A stretch of 64,000 bases of DNA, taken from the NCBI GenBank assembly GCA_016647705.1, contig CM028329.1:56127231-56191230 (forward strand). Direction: 5' to 3'. Source of the DNA: Eucommia ulmoides. Lineage: Eukaryota; Streptophyta; Magnoliopsida; Garryales; Eucommiaceae. This document shows, in pieces, positions 56,571 to 64,000 of the stretch (its first letter is position 1; every line of letters starts with the position of its first letter). The notes below the pieces were generated by a model that made no database searches, was not told the DNA's origin, and saw only the letters and a list, made by a program, of their open reading frames with translations. Made by a program: the position numbers and the translations under genes.

Positions 56571-58974
56571 TGTTGATCGTAAGATTTTGATGAACAATTA
56601 AATGTTGATGTTTTGGTGGAACTAATGCTTTAATTGAGTGTTTCAGTGATTTAAGTTCCTATGATGGAGATGATGCAAATTAAATGTATACTAAACCATG
56701 ATGTTGAAGATATTGAAGAATTAAGAGTTTGAAAAAATTAGGGAAAACAACCCAAGTGAATTTCAACTCTTAATATCCCAATTAGGAATACACACATTGC
56801 ACATAAAGTTTTTTATTATTTATGTGCGTTTTGATTAAGTAAAATTATGTGCTCCTATGTGAATTGAGTAGGAAATAATTTTGAATGACTAAATTGAAAT
56901 ATAGAATATTAGTGGAGCTTATTTTGGAGAGAAAATGGTTAAATAGGCGTAAACGTAAAAGAAAATTGGTTAAAAATGAGTTCAGAATGGAGTTCCAGGA
57001 GACAGCAGTCGACTGAGGAGTTGACCGACAAATGGTGGTTGAACTCTTTGAATCAAGTAGTCGACTGACAAGTCGACCGGCGAAAACAACATGAACTCTC
57101 TGAAACGACAAGTCGACCAAGCAATCGACCAATGAACTCTACTGGCTACAACCTGAATGTGGCAGTTGACTTGAGGCACTGTATCAGGATTATGCTCTAT
57201 CTGAGTTTATATCTAACAGTAGCCTTTTATGGTTAAGATATCCGAGATATCTTAGGGATCTATACTTAATTGAGATACGGTCTATATATTTTATTATCCC
57301 TATTAATTTGGTCCATTTGATTAAATGTTCTTTTAATTAAAGTGCTTTAATACTTTTTATTTTGATGAATTTCGATTTAAAAATGTTTAAGGACCAAAAT
57401 GAGATTTTTCAAGAATATTTTTAAATGAAAAAGATTTATTTTGATAATATATGATGTATGGGGTTTTGGGGATGTCATTTAATAACATAATATTTGAAAA
57501 GTAATTACTATAAGATATCTTTTATATTCCTGTATTTAAAACTGCGAATTTTGAGTTTAAAATATTGTTATTTTGGTGGAGAATATTTTGGGCCAAAAAT
57601 ATGGGAGAGATGTAAGGGATTTATTTTAATCTTATGATTTAGTCCATATACTTATATATAATTATTTCTATGTTTTTATTGATTAAGATCAAATTCTTTT
57701 GAGGGACTAAATTGAATATTTTGAAAGCTATTATTAAGTAAATTATACCTTAAATTAAAGGTATAAATATATGGGGTCTCTTGGTGATTTTAAAAGACAT
57801 ATTTTGTGGAAACTAGTCGTTATAGGGCTTGTTTCATATACCTATAAAAAGACCTGCGGATTTCATTATTAAAAAAAAAACACCATATTAAGAACTATTC
57901 AGTTAATAAGTTTTTATAAGAGTCACCATTCTGATATTTATTTTGATGGATCAAATTGTGGTATTAATTATTGAGGTGTTCTTGAGTTAAAGCGCTGGTT
58001 GTGTAAGCGTCACCGATTTGAGTTATTTACATTTCAATCTATTATTCTTCGGTCTTATCCGGGTGAGATCTTTTCATTTATATTCTTTCATTACATTATT
58101 TGATTATTGTTTGGAAATTGATCTTAGAATTTTATTTTATTTTTATTTTTGAAGAAAATATTTTACAAACAATTTTATGAATCTGATTACGTGCTCCAAT
58201 TTGATACCCATATTCTTGTTGAAATCAGATTTTTGTATCTCACATATTTCTATCACTAGTTGAGATATTAATTGAGTTATTGTTTATCTAGGGTGGTAGA
58301 AGCTCCGAGTGAGATTTACTTATCAATTTTTATATTGATGAGTTATGACGGATTAAATACTGTTGGGGGTATTTAATCAAGGGTAGTCGAGTTTCAGTCT
58401 CTTCCTATAAAGAGATTAAGGTAGTAATTCTTCTTGGATAAAATTAGTTTGAGTGATTTGTAAAGGTTTCATCCTTACCTGGAAAAATGATAGTTGAAGT
58501 ATTTTGTGATGTTTTGATTCTTGAGTCGTAGTGATAAAAAGAATTAAGTTAATCTTTAGCCTGTAAAAAGATAGGTTATTCTTGTGCCTGTAAAAAGTAG
58601 AGGTTATTCCTTAGGCTGGGAAAAGGATTTTATAAAGGTTGATTCTGAGCCTATATAAGAATCGGTGTGTGGGTTTGGTTTCTACCTTTAAAGGGATCTT
58701 GAGAATCAGTGGGTGCGAATCTCCGTGGGGCTCGGAGGATTGGACTAGTCAAGAGTAGCTTAGTGAACTAGGATATATCTTGGTGTGCTGCATTATTAAT
58801 TTGTTTATTTTTGCTGTTTAGGTGTGCACTTAGTTGATTATATTATTCTGTTGTGATATAAAGATAATAATTAATTTAGGCTTAAAATTAATTATTTGAT
58901 TGATTGAATTTTATTCTGATTATTTTTTAATTACCCAATTCACCCCCCCTCTTGGGTATTCTACTAGGCCAACA
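56571..58974 (+). mobile_element. Inverted SIRE-family solo LTR (2404 bp)
   Basis: Ends TGTTGATCGTAAG and CTAGGCCAACA, with perfect TSD AAACC (56566-56570 and 58975-58979). It is opposite in direction to the host element's own LTRs. Its outer parts (about 56571-57180 and 57840-58974) match the 3' LTR in inverted order, while the middle (about 57200-57840) differs. A CCTATAAAAAGACC block at 57840 supports plus orientation. Confidence 0.93.
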
Positions 58975-59673
58975 AAACCATTAATTAAACTCCCCCTTAA
59001 GATATACAATAAAATATCAACTAATTCTTCCCCTTTGTCATCTTCAAAAATAAAATTTTGGGAGAGGGGGAACACATAAATAACTCTACTCTAGGCAAAC
59101 ATCATTATACCTAATCATACCCAAACCGCGAATGATTTTCACAAACTGATCTTCTGTTAATGGTTTGGTAAAAATATCAGTAAGTTGGTCGGAGGTATCA
59201 ATATACTTAATAACGATATCCCTTTTCTAAATGTGATCATGAATAAAGTAATGTCTAATCTTTATGTGCTTAATTCATGAGTGTTGTGTAAGATTCTTAC
59301 TCAGACAAATAGTACTTTTATTATCACAAAAGATCGGGACTTTCTCCATGCAAATTCCAAAATCATTTAATTGTTGCTTAATATACAAAATTTGAGAACA
59401 ACAGTTACCAACTGCCATATATTCAGCCTTAATAGTGGATAAGGCTATAGAATTCTATTTCTTGCTTGATCAAGAAACCAAAGCATGTCCTAACAAATGA
59501 CATGACCCACATGTACTTTTTCGCTCAACTTTACAACCGACAAAATCAGCGTCGGAGTAACTTACCAATTTAAAATCACTCTCCCTAGGATACCATAATC
59601 CTAGGTTAGTCGTCCCCTTTAAGTATCGAAAAAATCGCTTAACCGTAGTCAAGTGCGATTCTTTAGGACAAGA
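58975..59673 (-). pseudogene. SIRE-like RNase H and pol end
   Basis: From 59652 the minus strand reads TTVKRFFRYLKGTTNLGLWY, LVSYSDADFVGCKVERKSTC (RNase H active-site D-A-D-x-x-G), then IALSTIKAEYMAVG, FCDNKSTICLSKN and, near 59180, LTDIFTKPLTEDQF. Stops lie at about 59674 and in the middle. About 120 bp of AT-rich non-coding sequence follows before the inverted solo LTR. Confidence 0.87.
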
Positions 59674-60600
59674 CTAAAATCTAGCACATAGACAAACACT
59701 ATACATAATGTCAGGTCTACTAGCAATTAAATACAACAGGCTACCAATTATACCTCGATACATTTTCTCATTTACGCTTTTGCCTATATCGTCTTTTTTT
59801 ATCTTTGCAGCCATTGTCATGGGAGTTTTGTACTCTTTAGCTCCATCCAAGCCATATTTTTTTAACAGCTCCTTACTGTATTTAGCTTGGTTTATAAATA
59901 TTCGTTCTTTGGTTTGCTTAATTTGCAATCCAAAAAAGAAATTCAACCCTCCCATCATGTTTATTTCAAATTCAACCTGCATTATCTTAGTAAACTTTTG
60001 GCAAAGATCCTCATTAGTAGATCCAAAAATAATATCATCAACATATACTTGTACTAATAGGATATCAGAATTATTTTGCTTTACAAACAGTTTTATTTCA
60101 CAAACACCCTTTCGAAAACCATTTTCGATCAAATATCGGTTAAGTCTTTCATACCAAGCTCTCGAAGCTTGTTTGAGCCCATATAAAGCCTTGCGAAGTT
60201 TAAATACGTGATCGAAAAATTTATTACTTTCAAATCCTGGGGATTATTCCACATAAACTTCTTCAGCTAGAAAGCTATTTAGAAATGCACTCTTTACATC
60301 CATTTGATATAACTTAAAATTACGTAAACATGCAAAGACGAGTAGCATTCTAATTGCTTCTAGGCTAGCAATAAGAACATAAGTTTCATCATAATCAATT
60401 CATTCCTCTTGATTATAGTCTTGTGTTACTAATCTTGCTTTATTTTGAATTACCATCCTAGATTCATTCTTTTTATTTCTAAAAACCCATTTAGTACCAA
60501 TAACAGGATAAAAATCCGGTCTCGGAATAAGACTCCACACTTTGTTCCACTCAAATTGAACTAACTCATCTTGCATTGCGGAAATTCAAGATTCATTAGT
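59674..60600 (-). pseudogene. SIRE-like reverse transcriptase
   Basis: The minus strand begins near 60570 with VWSLIPRPDFYPVIGTKWVF. It then reads YQMDVKSAFLNSFLAEEVYV, KLRKALYGLKQASRAWYERL, and the catalytic LLVQVYVDDIIFGSTNEDL near 60060, ending GSLLYLIASRPDIMYSVCL. YVDD is intact and the last 152 codons are open, but in-frame stops occur at about 60390 and 60240. Confidence 0.92.
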
Positions 60601-61519
60601 TAACGCCTCATCTACATTTTTAGGCTTAATTTGAGATAAGAAAGCAAGATTGATTATATCCCTAAGAGAAGAACGAGTACTTACACCTCTTTCGAAATTA
60701 CCGATGATTTCTTTTACCGAATGTCCCGGTACTGTCTTTATAGCTCGTGGCAAAGTCGAATCCTTCTCCTTAGATTTCTCCTCTTGTTGAGATTCCTTAG
60801 ATTCTTTATCACCATGGTTTTTACTATTTAGAATACCTGTATCATCATCATCCAAAAACTTTCTCGATAAGAATGAATTAGTTTCCTAAAAAACAACATG
60901 CATGGTTTCTTCTACTACTAATGTACATTTATTATAAACTCTATAAGCCTTACTGTTAGTAGCATATCCAAGAAAAATTTCATAATCAAATTTAGCATCA
61001 AATTTTTCAAGATTATCCTTGTCATTCAAAATAAAACATTTGCATACAAAGACTTTGAAATAAGAAATATCAGAAGTCTTACCATTCCAGATTTCATATG
61101 AGATTTTGTTAAATCCTCTACGAATTGATACTCAATTTACTACGTGGCAAGCTGTACTTATTGCTTCGGCCCAGAAATATGTTAGTAAGCGATTTTCATT
61201 GAGCATCGTTCTGGCCATCTCTTGAAGCGTTCTATTCTTCCTTTCCACTACACCATTTTGTTGCGGTGATCTTGATGTAGAAAAGTTAATAAACTCTCTT
61301 CATTTGCCACTTCGAATGTTAATAATAGAACATTGCTTCTCATTTTGAACACGTTTACAAAACTTAGCAAAAATAGAAGCAACCTCACTTTTCTTAGTAA
61401 GGAAAAATACCCAGGTAAGTCTTGAATAATCATCAACTATAACGAATGCATAAAACTTATCACCAAGACTAGCAACAACGTTTGGACCAAACAAATCAAG
61501 ATGCAATAATTCAAGACAT
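60601..61519 (-). pseudogene. SIRE-like integrase
   Basis: From 61506: MHLDLFGPNVVASLGDKFYA, FVIVDDYSRLTWVFFLTKKS (first catalytic Asp), then after a frame change PQQNGVVERKNRTLQEMART (third catalytic Glu) near 61250. The C-terminal part follows with KCFILNDKDNLEKFDAKFD and the acidic linker DDDDTGILNSKN near 60840. The segment around the second catalytic Asp (61300-61320) is disrupted. Confidence 0.87.
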
Positions 61520-62157
61520 CTAGATAACGTGTGTATCTTTTTTTTTAAATGATGATCTAGCCTGCTTACCTAATTGACATGCATCACATATTTTATCCTT
61601 CACAAATTTTAAATCAGGTAAACCATGTACAAGATTCTTCTTAGATAAACTAGAAACTAGCTCCATACTAGCATACCCAAGTCTCCTATGCCATAACCAA
61701 CTATTTTCGGATAAAGCATTTAAACAAGATAAATTTTGAGAGACAAAATCATCAAATGAACAAGTATAGACATTTTCAAAACATGATGCAACTAACAAGA
61801 TGTTGCTATCATGACTATTCTTAATGATGCACTTATCATGATCAAATATCACATTATAGCCCTTGTCATATAATTGAGTAATACTAAGCAAATTATGTTT
61901 AAACCCATCAACTAGTAACACATCTTTAATAAGAGTAGTGCCATTACCGATATTACTTATACTGATAATTTTATCTTTTGTGTTGTCTCCAAACGTCATA
62001 TGACCTCCATCTTTAGGTGTCAAAGATGTAAATTTTTCTTTGTCTCCCGTCATGTGTCAAGAACAACTACTATTCAGGGACTATTTGTCCTTGCTTACCA
62101 ATACTTTTAGAATAACGTATAAAGAGCACCTTAAATAGTTCCTAAGTGGTACCTAGC
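61520..62157 (-). pseudogene. SIRE-like protease end and gag-pre-integrase zinc finger
   Basis: The protease motif near 62060 reads NSSCS, stop, HMTGD where D-S-G-C-S-R-H-M-T-G-D is usual, so the catalytic Asp is Asn, the Gly is Ser and the Arg a stop. It continues with GGHMTFGDNTKDKIISISNI and LLSITQLYDKGYNVIFDHDK, then the zinc finger LWHRRLGYASMELVSSLSKK with CDACQLGKQARSSF. The 177-codon tail is open. Confidence 0.87.
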
Positions 62158-63720
62158 CTAAGTGGGTTCGATATTGTTAGACGGGATAATTTTAGATCCT
62201 ATTAGAACCCAAACTTGTCTACAATTAGATATTTTAGCAAAACATCTATGAATAATATGCCCCACAATATTATATTTAAAACATCTAAGAAGATCTCTGG
62301 TTTCAGGAAAGAATTTATTAAAACGTTTTTGTTTAAGATTTTTCTGAAATCTAATACCAGCTTTATCAAAAATTTCACGTGAACTCCCTAAAAGCATTTT
62401 CAAGCTATTTTCACCACCGGTAAATTTGAGAACAATTGAATGTAAATCCGATATCTTGGATTTCAATTCATTGTTTTCAAATTCATAGTCCATCACTTAC
62501 TTGTTTAATGTGTTAATTATACTTGTAAGGGCATTTATTTTTGAACATTGGTTTTTATAATCATGAGAAAGCTCTTGATATACATCAAATAACTCATCAA
62601 AATTTAAAAGACAAGAACTTGAACATTTAGTTACCTCACCACCAGTGGCCATTAATGTAAACATGGACATTTCTTCACTGTCTGAACTTTCAGAATTACT
62701 TGATTTAATATCATCCCAAGTAGCCTTCATGAATTTCTTCTTGCTCTTTTTTCCTCTCTTCTTTTCTTTCTTCTTCTTCTTCTTCTTATTTTCTTTTTCT
62801 TTATCATTCTTTGCTTTATCTTTATCATTCTTTGGTTTGGGACAATCATTTTGAAAGTGGAGGGTCTTGTGACAGTTGTAACATTCCACTTTAGATATGT
62901 TGAGGTTTCTTCTTCCGTGGAATGTGCGCCGAGTCATCCTTCTAAAATTATTTGTGAGAAGTGCTACATTTTTATTTTTCTTACTGTTAAGACTTTTATC
63001 ATCACTGTCATCCTCTTCTTCAAATTTTTGAGGTTTTTGCACCAAGGATTTTTTCTTGCTATTTCCAGCATCATCCTCATATCCTTTAATCGTCGTTTCA
63101 TGAGTCATCAAGTTTCCTATGAGATCCTCAATTTGATATTTACTAAGATCCTTAGCTTACTCAATTGTGGTCACCTTTGATTCCCATATCTTTGTTAGCG
63201 ATCTCAGGACTTTTCGAACCCTATCCTCCATGGAATACAACTTTCCAAGCTAACTCATTTGATTACAGATATTGTTGAAGCGAGTGTACGTCTCATGAAT
63301 TGATTCAGTTTCTCCCATTCTGAATAATTCAAATTGCCTCATTAATGCGCTGATTTTTGAATGCTTCACCTGACTTGTCCCTTCGTGGGTAATCTGTAGC
63401 ATGTCCCATATCTCCTTTGTCGATTTACAACCTGAAACTCTAAAATATTCATTAGCATCTAAAGAGTAAAAGAGAATATTAATAGCTTGAGAGCTAATAG
63501 AGACTTTATGCTTATGAAAAACAGTTAGCTGTTCATTCTTCTTCTCAACTCCATTTTTCATTGGAATAAACGGACCATCCTTGATTGTTAGCTACACATC
63601 GTAATTTGTAGTATGAAGAATAGTTATCATCCTGTCTTTCCAAAATAAGTAATTTTCACTTGCAAACAAAAGTGGTCGGTGCATAGATTGCCCCTCAGCT
63701 AGTATGCTTATTGTGTGCGT
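62158..63720 (-). pseudogene. SIRE-like gag
   Basis: From 63561: SISSQAINILFYSLDANEYF, STKEIWDMLQITHEGTSQVK, the UBN2-type gag domain. At 63111-62497 a second part has a zinc knuckle VECYNCHKTLHFQNDC (C-x2-C-x4-H-x4-C), a Lys/Glu-rich run and a Ser/Asp-rich stretch. At 62496-62158 comes a degraded tail with a second, incomplete knuckle. Frames break near 63240 and 62497. Confidence 0.88.
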
Positions 63721-63760
63721 GATGTGATCTTTGTTAGCTAAAAATATCGATTTAAACTAG

Positions 63761-64000
63761 CTCTGATGCCAATTGTTAACCTAGTGGAATACCCAAGAGG
63801 GTGGTGAATTGAGTATTTAAAAATTATCAGAATAAAACTTCAATACATTAAATAATTAATTTTAATCCTAAATTAATTGTTATTTTTATATCACAGCAGA
63901 ATTAGATAATCAACTAGGTGCACATCAAACAGTAAAAATAAATAATGTAAATAATGTAGCGCACACAGATATATCCTGGTTCACCAAGTTACTCTTGGAT
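63761..64000 (-). mobile_element. Primer site and start of the SIRE-like 5' LTR
   Basis: The minus strand has TTGGCATCAGAGC (63761-63773), a tRNA-iMet type primer site, next to the LTR end GGTTAACA (63774). The sequence from 63774 matches 54245-54475 and the window ends inside it. Confidence 0.87.

Larger units (their letters stand above)
54245..64000 (-). mobile_element. SIRE-like Ty1/copia element, nested in the Tat-R 5' LTR
   Basis: Reading minus: partial 5' LTR (64000-63774), tRNA-iMet type primer site, gag, protease, integrase, RT, RNase H (63720-59100), an inverted solo LTR of the same family (58974-56571), polypurine tract and 3' LTR (56391-54245). The long LTRs, the large charged gag with a Lys/Glu-rich stretch after the zinc knuckle, and the RT sequence fit the SIRE/Maximus lineage. 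The far TSD lies outside the window. All frames carry stops. Confidence 0.87.

Overview
This window is nuclear DNA of a flowering plant, most likely a eudicot; I could not name the species. The reasons are spliced plant genes (eIF3g, and an elongin-B-like gene), a decayed piece of plastid ndhJ, and dense nests of plant LTR retrotransposons of both superfamilies. Plant elements give a tRNA-iMet type primer site, 5-bp target duplications (TSDs) and TG..CA LTR ends, and all three are visible here.

Layout. 1-4393: 5' half of a Ty3/gypsy Tat-type element (Tat-L, minus strand), running off the left edge. 4394-5000: remnant of a plus-strand LTR with its primer site. 5001-27873: an old Ty1/copia element (Copia-1, minus strand) broken up by four later insertions. 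These are a Tekay-type solo LTR (5307-8376), an unassigned 1.4-kb solo LTR (9236-10677), an inverted Tekay-type solo LTR (11311-14333), and a composite containing a near-complete Tekay-type element with two ~3-kb LTRs (16226-26886). 27874-30050: no recognisable gene, rich in simple repeats. 30050-35320: the only host-gene island. It holds a dead duplicate of eIF3g exon 1, a one-exon elongin-B-like gene (minus), and intact eIF3g (plus, two exons). 35326-35590: plastid ndhJ fragment (NUPT). 35619-54244: a second Tat element (Tat-R, minus), with its 3' LTR at 35619-36330, a 3' UTR carrying ~100-bp tandem repeats, a plus-strand accessory ORF with its own promoter-like region, then integrase, RNase H and gag. 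Three solo LTRs cut it (37593-40082, 43239-46003, 47967-50506). Its 5' LTR is split at 54245 by a SIRE-like copia element (54245 to beyond 64000), which itself carries an inverted solo LTR of its own family (56571-58974).

What stands out. There are seven solo LTRs in 64 kb, each placed by TG..CA ends and matching or near-matching 5-bp TSDs. The Tekay-type LTRs share one anchored position where different copies hold unrelated minisatellites (33, 23, 44 and ~30-40 bp). In each the monomer encodes a short inverted repeat, and in two of them the paired positions covary between monomers. The Tat 3' UTR satellite follows the same rule with a 9-bp stem. Hairpin-bearing repeat arrays may therefore be a recurrent, structure-constrained part of these elements. 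That is inference from reading by eye; folding and covariation statistics were not run.

No retroelement polyprotein here is intact. Stops, frameshifts and catalytic substitutions (protease Asp to Glu or Asn, integrase Glu to Lys) are common. Boundaries of degraded domains are approximate.
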